Shown here: positions 20,474 to 30,331 of the stretch, in pieces
Numbering within the stretch: position 1 is the first letter of the stretch
How the letters are laid out: each line of letters opens with the position of its first letter
Source of the DNA: Ectocarpus siliculosus
Lineage: Eukaryota; Sar; Phaeophyceae; Ectocarpales; Ectocarpaceae
Direction: 5' to 3'
Assembly (NCBI GenBank): GCA_000310025.1
Contig: FN649736.1
Location: 3,726,468 to 3,756,798, forward strand
Length of the DNA: 30,331 nt
The notes under the pieces: generated by a model
The model's database searches: none
What the model was told of the DNA's origin: nothing
The model's input: the letters and a program-made list of their open reading frames with translations, nothing else
Program-made: the position numbers and the translations under genes

Positions 20474-23400
20474 GCAGCAGCAGCACGGCGTGGAACGATG
20501 AACACACGTCGCACGTGGTGGTTGTGTCGCGACCGGTACATAGAGGAGGACAAAAAAGAGAGAAAAAGATGGGTGCAAAAGTCAACAAAAAAACAACGGG
20601 GTGCAATTCATTTGCCTCAACACTTGAAGCAAGCAACGGAAGCAACGGATGTTCAGATCAACAACCTCAGATGTAAAACCGCGACTGTATGACATCGTTT
20701 CGAGCGTAGTCGGGTATGCGGCCTGTGTGCGGTGTAAAGAGGGGTCAAGGCACTAAGTGGTACACACCAAACCGGTACTGCCCCCCCCCCCCCGCTCTGT
20801 CACCTACCGCCAACACGTGTGCCACAGTAACATTAGGCTTCTCCCGCGCCACCCTAATCCCTAGGCTTGACCGCGACAACGTTTCGAACGGAGTGCGGTG
20901 CCGGTGAATCAAGCTCGCCCCTAGTCCCCACGCCAAACTCCGTTCCAACACATGAACAAAAAAAAACGCCGGGGATCTAAATATGGGCCAGAAGGTGTCA
21001 TACACGCATCAAAACGATAAAACACCCTCGGTTGTGTCACCCCCACATACCCCACCAACGAACCTGCCAAAGCAAGATGAGGCTCCCGAGCCACCCCGAC
21101 CCCGCCCCGTCGGCACCGCTGCCAGCCCCATCTCCTGACGGGGCCCCTCCCCCCTCCGCTGCCTCCACCGCTGCCGCTACCGCCTCCGTCGACCCAGCCA
21201 CCGCCCAATCAGAGGTAGACGCGAACAGCTCAACCCACACCGCCCCCGCAACCGAGATGAAAACTCCCAGGCACTTGAGCTGGGACATCTGTTCCAGGCC
21301 CAGCATGTATGACAACAGCTGCGGCCGGAATTTTTCGGCATTTCAGAGGAGAGAAGAGGGGTAGGGGACGGGGGTCGCACGATGGTCCCAACGGCCGTGT
21401 GGAGAAAGAGAGGTGCGGGCGGGATGCAAGCTCTGGAACAAAAAAGGCGAACCACTTTTCACTCAATCAATGGGATGGGGCCCTTTTTTTAGAAGGCTGA
21501 AATGATGAGCCGCTCTGGTGGGTTTCGACACAGCAGTTGGCCCCTTGCGGGGGGGGGGGGGTGAGACGGGGAACGCCGACGTCATTCGGCCGATCTGCAG
21601 AAAGTACGCAACTGGGGTGTGTAGCAGTGGCCTTCGCCGACGCGGGCACCGCTGTAGCGGGTCGGTGTGTGTTGATGGTGCTTGCACCGTCATCTGAGAT
21701 AAAGACATGATTGCTCGGCACCGTTGGCCCGATATAAGGTCGTCACCGGCTTGCTACACATCTCTCGCACTAACGACAACGACAACAACCGAAAAAAGAG
21801 CGGGGTCTGTCTCGTCTCTCACCATGGCAAGGACTGGGATGGACGGCTGCATCACCCCGAAAGCCATCGGGTTAAGGGTCCTGCCGTGGCCACATGGAGA
21901 AGGAGCAAAAGGAGGGTGCGCGGTTTCGCCGTAGCAATCCCCGCGGGGGAAGGGGGAGAAGCGGAGAGGAAGGGGGAGGGAGGGGATGGGAGCAGGGCGA
22001 CGGGGGTACTTGTTGAAAGTAGCAGCAAAATAAAGTTCGGAACGAACCCCAGCGACGGCGACCAGAGAGCACGCCTTACGTAGGGCCTCGACAACATGCA
22101 CACGGAACATTGCTCCCAAGACCGACAAACGAAGCAGCGTCTATCTATACCCGCTCATCACACAGACAGGGGAAATGCATGCGTGGAGGGCAACAAGCAC
22201 ATGGCAGCAGAGATAGAGACGCAACGCGACAGCACATTGTTGGGGGCAACAGCACATGGACCGTAGAGCGAAGAGTGAATCCTGCTGTGTGATCCCGGCG
22301 TCAATAGAGCATCTGAAAGGTTAGACAATTTAGGCTGAGATAGAACACAGATAGGAAGGGCCAAAAGGTGCTATTGAGGGTAACAAAAGTGTCAAGGTTC
22401 GCTCAAAGCAGAGAAAAACGCCCGCGCACTACATAGGACAACTCTCTTCCGGGGGGAACGCAAACGAGAACATCATATGGGAAACAAAAAAAAAGAACCA
22501 GATCAAAGAACACAAAGAAACGTACATCGATTCTCATACCTGAGGGCGAGTATGCAGCCGACCACGTTCCCGCAGCTGGCAAACCCCATCCAAAAGAACC
22601 GAATCGCATGCGCCGGGTCTAGAGACACGGCCCCGTCGACTCTGATGTTCCGGCAAAGAAAAAAGGGTTTGGGGAAAAGGAGGCGGGGTTTGGGGCGGCC
22701 GGGGGGGGGGGCGGGGAGGAAACCGCTCGACAGTAAGAACGAAACGGAGATTTCTTGAGGCGGCGTGCCTACTGCCTACCTCGCCGGGGTCAAATTTACG
22801 TCGACCGCGCAGGAAATGTCCAGACTGGCCACCGTTTCTGCTTCTGGCAAGCGACACCGCCAGTGTTTTCCAACCGCGTGCCCTTTTAGGAATTTTGCCA
22901 CGCTTCTTTCTGGCGAGAGAAGCTGCGTGCTTGTCCTTGCTTCCTTCCGTAAGATGTGTTGTAAACCAGCAACAACAAATGCTGCGTTGATGGGTTGATG
23001 GATTTGATGACAAGCTGGCAGAAAAAGGATTAGGCATGGGATGCCCCGGGCCAGACACGCTTTGGCCGGAGGCGGCGGAAGCTAGCTGGGGGTACACGAA
23101 TATAGCTCACGACACGTACGCATTTCACAACCTATGGAACCGACCGACTAAATAATTTGCTAACCTCAGGGTGGTCTTGCTGGGCGGAGCTCGCCGCTGT
23201 GTACAATTACAATGCATCGGAAAACTCAACAAAAAAACAATTCGTTTGGCAGCAACATGCGGTGGCGGTTTCTGTTGCTTCGTAGGCTGTCATGATCGAC
23301 CCGACAAAGAGCAAACCCCTCACGTTCCAACTTCCGTAGATGTCTCTACAGACCGCATGAGCTATCTGCATCAAGACATTTCACTCTCTAACACGCCAAC

Positions 23401-25546
23401 ACGGAGAGGGCTTGCTGTTGGTGTATCTTTTGACGGCATGCCCCAAGTCGCCGTTCTATTCGGCCGCTGCTGCTGCTGTTGCTGCTGGGGCCGCCTTCGC
23501 GCGATTGATAAGGTAATGAGGCAGTATAGCAGGGAGGGGGTACGCAGATCCTATCCCTAACCCACCTTCCCCGATCGTATCCTTTATCCAACATGTTTAC
23601 AAAATTCGAAAGATGCTGCGAAAACTACTGCTGTGCTGCTGCCGCTGCTGCCACTGCAACCACGCAGCAACAGCAGTGCAAGCACAAGCTTCGGTTGCAC
23701 CTTCGCGCGATGATGAACATAAGGATGGTGGCGCAGATCTCTCTTGCCATGGCCAGGGCCACGGCGTTGACTCCGTCGTTCAAGGCGACCTTCGCCAGCA
23801 CATGCCACCCAGAAAAGCACACCTGCGACACGACACAGTCAACCATAATATCAGCAGATGCGACATGCACAACACACACATGTTGTTATTGTTGTTGTTG
23901 TTGGTGTTGTTGATTTTGTTGTTGTATTGTTGTCGTTGGTGGTGGTGGTGTCTAAGGATTCGATTTTGTATTGTTGACTTCGCAGGAAAACCTCCTCAGT
24001 ACAAAACGGTGTGTAGCCTGACAACCGTAATGGTCCAACTGACGCGGACGCCTTGCGCGGCCACAGGCCAACCAAAAACATGCGACACAACAAGTTGTTC
24101 GTGATTACGAGCACACACGTGTTCGTGCGGATAAAAAAAGAAACCAAGGGCGATCGCTGCTGCTGCTGTGTGAGCAGGTGTCACTTGGATGACCTTTGGG
24201 GAAACTTCGGCGGCACACCTCCCTCACATGTAGTGCCTATCAAGGAATAATAAAAACACACACAGAAAGACTACCCATTCGAGATGTACCCACAGTCGAA
24301 CGGGATGTGGTGGAGCCTATTATAGTGGAAGGTTTCATACAGCCTTGCGAGCCTGCTGAGATTGAATATGCATACGAGTACGAAGACGACCAGAAAACAG
24401 AAGAAATCCTGCCGAAAGTCGAAACGGCATACTGTTGAACCCCCCACCGGTTCCGTTCTTCTGTTTTGTTTTTCTGGGAGCGTATGCATAGAAATTGATT
24501 GCTGGGGCTGCGCCCTCAGCAGACGTTCATAAGGAAGGGACACGGACAGCGCCACTGCTGTCATAGGCATACGCGCGCGAAAAAAACACGGAACCTTTTG
24601 AGTCAGTTCCTCGGCGATGGGAAAGCTTCGTATTGATGGTTGACGTACAGGTCTTCTGGCTACTGCCCACAGTACATACAATACATATACAGAGTAACAG
24701 AAGAAGATTCAATATATCGCTCATTTAGTCTACATACGGGTATGGTATGTTGTTGTTTTTGTTGTTGTCTTCACATTAAAAACCGTTCCGATCTCTCTCT
24801 ACCCAGTACCTTCATATGCCCGTACTGATCCAACACTTGACGCGGTCGATTCCCGTGGTCACAGGCGAACTTACCCTAAAAAGGTACGCTCAAACAAACT
24901 TGGTATGCACCAGAGGGTGGATGTTCTCAGTACTTCGTGTATCGCTCGCTACAGGTGACAGCAGAATCACGTGTGTGACACACATCAGATCACCATCCCC
25001 GCACCAACGAGAGAGCATTCGGTCCTTTGAGGCATGGGGTTATGGGGTTTGGCACAAGGAACTGGACTGTTGACCCTTCTCCGGTGAAGCAAGAAGGGGC
25101 CACAGAGAAAACGAGAGTCGCAGAGAGAAGCGAGAGCCCTGAACGCGATGCCCGCAGATCAAATTCATCTTCTCGTTCTTGTCCATCTTATGCTATAAAC
25201 AGCAACAGCAGCATATTTTAGGGGCTGCGAAGGGTCCACCTTGGAGGGCTCCAAAGCTCGCTCGCCCACGAGCAGCTCGCGGCTGGAGAAAACAGAGCTG
25301 CAGAGCTACGCGGCACGCACCACCATTGACCATTGCAACAAAGACACAAGACAGCAGTGGGACAGAAGTTTGAGCTGTGCTTGCAGAATAGGAGGAGAGC
25401 CCACTGGCAACAACTCGATATTTATGTAGACACTTCCAGACACTAACCTGTACCGAGAAGAGGACCAAATGCACGAGCGCACTGTTCGGCTTCTCTCTGG
25501 CATCCTTGTTCAAGCACGAGACGGGACAGATGCCCCCCTTTCCCAT
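17343..25546 (-). CDS. EamA-domain (DMT superfamily) transporter, complete, nine exons
   Basis: Drug/metabolite transporter of the ten-helix, two-EamA type; the substrate cannot be read from sequence. Exons (minus): 25546-25448, 23822-23701, 22641-22540, 21880-21823, 21318-21064, 19358-19191, 18823-18717, 18265-18092, 17619-17343. All borders are GT/AG and all phases fit, giving 453 residues. Start ATG at 25546 has A at -3 and G at +4. The first EamA unit runs FSGWHVLAKVALNDGVNAV, FFWMGFASCGNVVGC, PMAFGVMQPSIPVLAM, GLEQMSQLKCLGVFISVAGA. The second runs MAALMVLQKPMLAVYPPATL, WIALVYAVVVGTVYTYN, TLQPVTTVILSVVFL, GGIVIAVGLLVTIYAKG. A Gly/Ala/Ser linker of about 40 residues separates the units, and a basic then Asp/Ser/Gly-rich tail of about 95 residues follows the last helix. 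If the last intron is retained, translation would stop at 18082 after RWG. WAT1-like plant transporters and plastid phosphate translocators share the fold; the motifs favour a plain EamA family member. Confidence 0.88.
17831..17855 (+). repeat. GTTAGC-GCTAAC hairpin repeat, copy 1
   Basis: GTTAGCGCAGTCGATGCTAAC can fold as a 6-bp stem; a close copy (one purine change in each half) lies at 19686-19710. Both copies are in introns of the EamA gene and both are followed by an AC/AG-rich stretch ending CACAGCAG. Confidence 0.65.
18268..18291 (-). repeat. (AAC)8 microsatellite forming a 3' splice site
   Basis: Eight AAC units on the coding strand end exactly at the AG acceptor of the exon beginning at 18265. 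The usual pyrimidine tract is absent here, and the last repeat unit supplies the CAG. Confidence 0.85.
19686..19710 (+). repeat. GTTAGC-GCTAAC hairpin repeat, copy 2
   Basis: GTTAGCGCGGTCAATGCTAAC with flanking ACAAA, partner of 17831-17855, in the same orientation and in another intron of the same transporter gene. Confidence 0.65.
20083..20330. repeat. Near-contiguous palindrome of about 245 bp
   Basis: The left arm (20083-20206) matches the reverse complement of the right arm (20207-20330) with about four in five bases identical. One two-base length difference lies near the outer end and there is essentially no spacer; the centre is at 20206/20207. Shared blocks: ATCACGATC, TCCTTGACG, GAAGCTGGT, GCACCACCGT, ACGAGGC, CTGTATCA. 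Both arms stay open in the same relative frame (LDGKLV-TTVDEA and LDEKLV-TTVYEA), as if a short coding piece had been inverted and duplicated. It lies in the 1.7-kb intron 5 of the EamA gene. Confidence 0.85.
20404..20485 (+). repeat. (CAA)n/(CAG)n compound microsatellite
   Basis: About 80 bases of CAA units flanked by CAG units, in the same EamA intron as the palindrome. On the other strand it reads poly-Leu, poly-Cys or poly-Val, none of it coding. Confidence 0.9.
24749..24885 (+). repeat. Dispersed repeat family A, copy 2
   Basis: Partner of 3397-3531, same orientation, beginning with GTT units and ending after GGTCGATTCCCGTGGTCACAGGC and CCTAAAAA. It lies in the first intron of the EamA gene, on the strand opposite to transcription, as copy 1 does in KEA. 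Confidence 0.75.
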
Positions 25547-26120
25547 CCTAGACCTATGATGCGGGCAATGCTCGTTGGCGTTCGACGAGATGGATCATCT
25601 GCTGTCTGTCCGCGCTGCGCCAGAGGGGACCGGCAGACCGGTAGATTGATACTCACAGGGCATGTACGGCTGTACACGCGATGTGTTCTGCGGAGCCTCG
25701 TGAGAAATAATTTGACCGCATTGTCCTGAAACGGTACAAGCAAGGCCTTCGTTGTTCGTTGTGGCCGATGTGCTGTTGAGCTGTTGAGGCTAAGAAACTA
25801 TTTGGAACGTAGGCTCGCACGTTTGTACGTGCGTGATGCGGGTGAACTTGTGGGTACGCTGATCCAAAAGGCAAGGGTCTTCGCCATAGGACTGTTTATT
25901 GCGTACGAGTGAGAGACTCTCGATCCTCCTCTGTACATGTAAAATCCGACGGACCGTTGCATCGCGCCTCGATACCAGCACTACTCTATGTAGACTCGCC
26001 GACGACCTGCTGCGCGGAACTGTTGCAAGCGCCCTTCAGTATCTCCTCGCACTTGGTACGTCTCACGCCTCTTACGATTACAACAAAGGCGCGTCAGACT
26101 GAATCTTCCGCCGAGGTACC
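25547..26120. promoter_or_regulatory. Divergent promoter region between EamA and CFAP97 genes
   Basis: 574 bases separate the two divergent start codons. No third gene is supported inside. Both promoters and both 5' UTRs must fit here unless an upstream non-coding exon exists. I could not assign individual TATA or initiator elements. Confidence 0.5.
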
Positions 26121-28857
26121 ATGAAAGCTGCCGACTACCGTATACCATGGGGTCGACCGAGCGAGCACCTCCTCGCCGTGAAACGTGAGGTCATCGGCCA
26201 ACAACTCCACCTGCGACGAATCGAGGACGCTCGGAATCGAAGCACAGTTGACACCGAGCCCCCCGAGTGCGCTGACATGCCGCATCTTATCTCCAGACCA
26301 AAGAAAAAGAAGGTATGTCTCTTCGGTATAGGCTAGCCTAGCGGACGGAGTGTGTGTGCAAGCGAGAGAGTCGGGTGTAAGCGATGTATCAGACAACTCC
26401 GGTGCACACGGGTGGAATAGGTGAGGGTGCACAGTGCTGTTGTGTGCTCATGGATCGCATAAAGTGTTCGAGGTTATCACCAGCGAGACGTCAATTCTAC
26501 ACTGCCTAGCCGGCTGCGGGTTGAGACATACATTTGAGAGCACACCATAGCCTACTTACTGTACACACAAGATCGGAGCGCATCAGCATCCATTCATCCA
26601 TTGTTCACTCCCCTTCGCGAGAGGCTGCTCACATTGTAACCGTTTGGTGGTCGTGTGGTTCATACTTGTACCGCGAAGAATCAAATAGATGCCCCGCAAA
26701 GGAATGCTCCCCATGTGTGACACCAGGCTCTTTAGTCAGAGAGGCGAGGCCGTAGGGTACCCAGCAGTGAGGCACTGCGAAGACAGAAGACAAATTGGAT
26801 CGCGAAAAAAAGAGGGAAACATGAGTTGCTCGTCGTGTCTCTTCGAAGGAAAGGGGGTGGCGGTGCCGTTGCTACTTGGTGTGATTCTGAAGCAACACCA
26901 TTCACATTGATTGATATCGAAAGCGATCCGCATGCTCGCTTGCTGTAGAACTCCTAATAATTATTTTCGCTTCTTCTCACACTACGAAACTCTAACATAT
27001 CTTCGTCTTCTTATCTTTGAACTCTCGACCCTTCAATCGTTTCGTTGACAGATGCAAGAAGACAGACAACGTGAGATTGCTGCCGAAAATTACTCACTCA
27101 TGCATCGTTTAGCCAGCATCATGAAGGAGGAGCGGAGGGATCCCGTTCGAAAGTTCGCGCACCTTTCCGTGGAGTACCGAGAGAGCTTGCGAAGGAAGAA
27201 GCTTCTCAAGCTCGAGGTGACCGTCCCCTCGAACATCTCACAACAACCATAGAGAGAGCCCGCTAACCCCCCGGGCACAAGACGGCGCCAAGTTCTGCTT
27301 GTACATCGTCTAAATGACGACTGACTCGCCTATCATACATAGAAAGCTTGACATCGCCAACGGATGATCGATTCCCTGAGAGTACACCCCACTGCTAAGT
27401 TTTACGAGAGACGGCCTCGACCACGGGACCGACGCAGTTGTATATGAAGCACGTATGTTGGAGCATTTCGTCGGTGGGATTCTTGTTCGTGTGTACAGCG
27501 TACGTCGTACCGCTACCACCGGCAACAGTTCCGGTAGTAGCGAGTGCTGCTCGGAAGCTGTTATCAGTGAGCATGTGTAAGTCATGGTGCAAGGTCAGGA
27601 TCGCCTAGCGCCTGGAGCTCTCCTATCCGGACCAAGTTGGACAACCTGACGAAACATGTGAAGAACACTGAAAAGTCCACTATCACCATTGTTCGTTGGT
27701 TGCAGTAGTGCCAGGAACATTAACACTTGTTAATGTGCGTATCACTTTTTCTATTTCCAACAAGCTGAAGTACAACGTGTCGTAGTCAACCGCAAACCAT
27801 CTCGCTGTACACACAAATCTGTCACGACCGTTCTGTATACATGCAACCGATGACGAACGTCCAGGGTTTGTCCGGCTTCTGCTTTGATGTGGGCCTGAGA
27901 CGCATAACAGCTCTCTTCTGATACAATTCAATTCTCCTAAGCTTTTTCCCCGTGCGTTTCTCCGCGACTGACTGCTGTGCCGGACAATTTCACGCCTCCT
28001 TGACAACTGGATACTACGGCAAAACCCACAATTAATAACACCAGACGGAAAACCGGAGACTGGCACGCTCGATAAGAGAACAAAGGCCTTTCTACCCCAA
28101 CCGCGTGATGGAAAAGGAGGAGGAAGAGCGACAAGCGCTGCTCAAGACCATGTCTCGTACGGAACGCCGGCACGGGAGAATAGCCAGCTTCAAGGCAAGC
28201 TCTGGCCATGGCAACAACAGCAACTCGCCGGGCCGGGCTAGGCAAGAACAATCCGCCGCTGCAATGACCGCCAGCCTGGTGGAGGACGGCGTTCTGTTCC
28301 GACCCGGGCCGACGGCGATCAGACTCCGGACGGCGAAGCAGATGCAGCTAGCAGTCGCCCGCCGGAGACAAGGCTGCAACGGCGACGGTGGCAGTGGCAA
28401 CGAAGTTGATACCCCGGACTACTACTTGACCGGCGGAGAAGCACAGGGGCTACATCCGTCCTCGACACCGACAGCGGGAGGACCTCTGGTGGTCAAGAGG
28501 AGAGCGTACAGCAGCGACGGAACCGCGGCTACGGCGGGCCGCGCGGGGGGGCTAGTACTCGAGGTCAATCGAACCGGGGGTGGCGGTGGCGGCGGCCGCG
28601 GCGGCGGGCGGAGGCGCAGCGTGCCGGGGGCAGGGGAAGGGCGACCAAACATGATCTTTACGCCCTCTCTGGCGCCCGTCGGGATGGAGTCCGTCCGGTC
28701 GTGTCCCATGAGCTTGGGGAGCGGAGGGTTAGGTCAGACGAGCTCCGTGAGGTGGGCGCCAGAAACGATGGAATCTGCGGTTGCCGCGGAAGACTCGCTG
28801 GGGGAGGGAGGGGGGGAAGGAGTGTCGCAAGCCTTGCGCGACACCCGAACGGTGTAA
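26121..28857 (+). CDS. CFAP97: CFAP97/Hemingway (KIAA1430-like) ciliary protein, three exons
   Basis: Cilia- and flagella-associated protein; animal members (Hemingway, CFAP97D1) are needed for motile cilia and sperm flagella. Exons 26121-26312, 27052-27216 and 28045-28857 all join in phase 0 with GT/AG borders, giving 389 residues. The domain is clear: STVDTEPPECADMPHLIS (about 41-58), KKKK, then IAAENYSLMHRLASIM (73-88), a linker with EYRESLRRKKLLKLE, then TENRRLARSIREQRPFYPNR (120-139), which is the family pattern of I/EN-L-K/R-L repeated twice and ending in a P-Y box. A charged coiled-coil-like EKEEEERQALLKTMSRTERR follows. The remaining 220 residues are low-complexity (Gly, Ser, Ala, Arg), unusually long for the short D-type members. 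A GTGTAA donor-like site overlaps the stop, so a longer isoform is possible. A flagellar gene fits the zoospores or gametes of brown algae. Confidence 0.82.
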
Positions 28858-29608
28858 AATTAGTGAGTACCTTTCGATTGGGTAAACCGAAACGGCGCCA
28901 CATACCTGGTGCCGTACCACGAGCCCTTACGGCTGTATGTATGATGGGCTTTATTTATCACGTCGTTTTCGACAAAAGAGAAGAGTCTGCACGTATACAT
29001 CGACCATCAATCGACGTCAACAGGTAGCACAACGCAAGCTAGACAACTTCATGGGTACCGGCTAGGTCGTTCATGCCCACGGAGAAGACAACAAACACCA
29101 CTCGCGCCGCACGGAATGTTTCCAAAGTGCGGTATTTTACGCCAGACTGGCTCAAAGAACGAGGTGACCTTTCATTCAGCGCCCATTTTTTTTCTGGGCC
29201 AGTATCTTGACGCAGGGCATGCCGATAATTTCATAATTTCCACACATCAAGAGTGTTATTTCACCACAACACGAGAAAAGTAAACGACGACAGCACCAAC
29301 AATAACCGGAAATGCAAACGTCCAGCTCAAAAAAAAAAAAAGGCCGTGGGTGGCCCTCGCACTGCATCAGCAGCGGTTTCATCGATGGGCGAAGGGCTGT
29401 CTGTATTGGCGCAAGAGACACGGTGGCAGTGTGTACCTAACGCACACAAATGAATTTCCCCCCATCATACCACTCCAGTCTGAGAGTTGTACACAAAGTT
29501 GGGAGAATCATCAAAAATATCACTTGGATCGCCTCTTCGCTCAATAATTATATACTTACAAACCGTTGTGGGGGGGGAGGGAGGACCAGAAAACGCACTT
29601 GTTCCCAG
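28858..29608. other. Stretch without a supported gene
   Basis: Either the 3' UTR and downstream flank of the CFAP97 gene or an intron of a longer form. No family motif is visible. An A run at 29329-29341 and scattered frames are all that stand out. Confidence 0.35.
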
Positions 29609-30123
29609 GCACGTCTGGTGACAAGAAAACAACCGCACCCGCTGCCCGCTGTACACGTACCGCTAAGAGAACTACCAATACCGCACGCAGTAGCAGCAGC
29701 CGCCCTCAAAGCAACCCGTCGCCAACAAGTGGCATGCCTCGAACCCCAAGGAAGGGAAGACACAAGATGATGGGTCCTTGATGACGTACCAAGAACAGCA
29801 GACGACAAGAGGGGCAAGTCTGGAGAGGAACAAACCTGCAATTGCGTTGACAAAAGGCGACACCTCGTCTCGTCGGCGGAGGGGCCACGACAACAAAAGC
29901 GCAAAACAACGGCAGTCCTCGTCGATCCACTTGACAACGACGATTCACCCCCAGAGACACCGATTGCTCACGGAGAGATTTGTCCCTCCGCTCCAACAGG
30001 GTGTACGTGTGGGCGTACTCGTGTTTTGCTTGCCATACGCAGCGGTTAGGACATCGTCCAGGGTGGGGGGGTCCCTTTATTCAGCACAGAACAAACCCGA
30101 TCAATCGACGTTTTTCATCAAAG

Positions 30124-30331
30124 TCCAAGGACCATAACCACCGCCGCGCAGCGGTTTACTCCACGGGACCCCCCCCCCCGGTTCAACCAAAGTCGCAACT
30201 TCCGGTTGCTGCGGGCGCACGTCTGCCTCTGCCTCATTGCTCCACCACCCCGTCTCGCGACGACAAGCCCGACTCCGAGGTATACGAAGAAAAAGACGAC
30301 GACCACGCGGCGGAAGCGTCGTCCGAGTCGT
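30124..30331 (+). CDS. Possible exon of a disordered protein, open at window end
   Basis: After a pyrimidine-rich acceptor (TTTTTCATCAAAG), the frame starting TCC at 30124 stays open to the end of the window (69 codons). It reads Pro-rich, then strongly acidic (DDKPDSEVYEEKDDDHAAE), a composition more like a real disordered segment than the alternative Arg-rich frames. A possible earlier exon on the same strand covers about 29870-30000 (VDPLDNDDSPPETPIAHGEI), but I could not match its phase to this one. It may belong to a new gene or to an extended CFAP97 transcript. Confidence 0.3.

Noticed and set aside
20195-20692. 165-residue plus-strand frame with poly-Thr
   Set aside because: It crosses the palindrome and the CAA microsatellite inside an intron of the minus-strand EamA gene.
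23171-23560. Plus-strand 129-residue Cys-rich frame
   Set aside because: The Cys run comes from a TGC microsatellite, the frame has no motif, and it lies in an EamA intron.
24271-24438. Acidic plus-strand frame (RDVPTVERDVVEPIIVEG)
   Set aside because: It looks protein-like, perhaps a transposon fragment, but has no recognised family or clear splice borders and lies in an EamA intron.
26094-26432. Minus-strand 112-residue frame over the first CFAP97 exon
   Set aside because: It is the antisense shadow of a plus-strand exon with clear family motifs and splice sites.
28092-28709. Minus-strand Pro-rich frames over the third CFAP97 exon
   Set aside because: Mirror images of Gly-rich coding sequence on the plus strand.

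Overview
This is nuclear DNA from a eukaryote, most likely a photosynthetic stramenopile, with a brown alga (Ectocarpus-like) as the best guess. Genes are split into many small exons. Introns run about 0.2-1.7 kb with GT-AG ends and matching phases, and trinucleotide repeats are frequent. One gene starts with a presequence that looks like the stramenopile plastid type (signal peptide followed by an A-F cleavage motif), and another gene is ciliary, which fits an alga with flagellate cells. The species is inferred from these features, not proven.

Layout. 1-330 is homopolymer-rich, low-quality-looking sequence typical of a contig end. 889-6276 (minus) holds seven exons of a plastid K+/H+ efflux antiporter (KEA, CPA2 family); its 3' exons are not in the window. 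7369 to about 10520 (minus) holds at least three phase-matched exons of an unrecognised multi-pass membrane protein. About 10.6-17.3 kb is gene-poor and carries a broken Ty1/copia retrotransposon (pol C-terminal part, polypurine tract, probable 3' LTR). A second piece of the same retrotransposon family sits head-on against it in inverted orientation. 17343-25546 (minus) is a complete nine-exon EamA/DMT-family transporter of 453 residues with ten predicted membrane segments, reconstructed with all splice phases consistent. 26121-28857 (plus) is a three-exon gene for a CFAP97/Hemingway (KIAA1430-like) ciliary protein of 389 residues, transcribed divergently from the transporter across 574 bp. 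The right end may hold exons of a further plus-strand gene.

The structure not explained by genes is mainly in introns: a roughly 245-bp near-perfect palindrome, a 255-bp foldback hairpin next to a splice donor, three units of a motif repeated every 87-89 bp, a dispersed 135-bp repeat found in two different genes, and a microsatellite that directly forms a 3' splice site. The genes do not form a functional cluster. They are independent housekeeping or membrane genes in a repeat-rich background.
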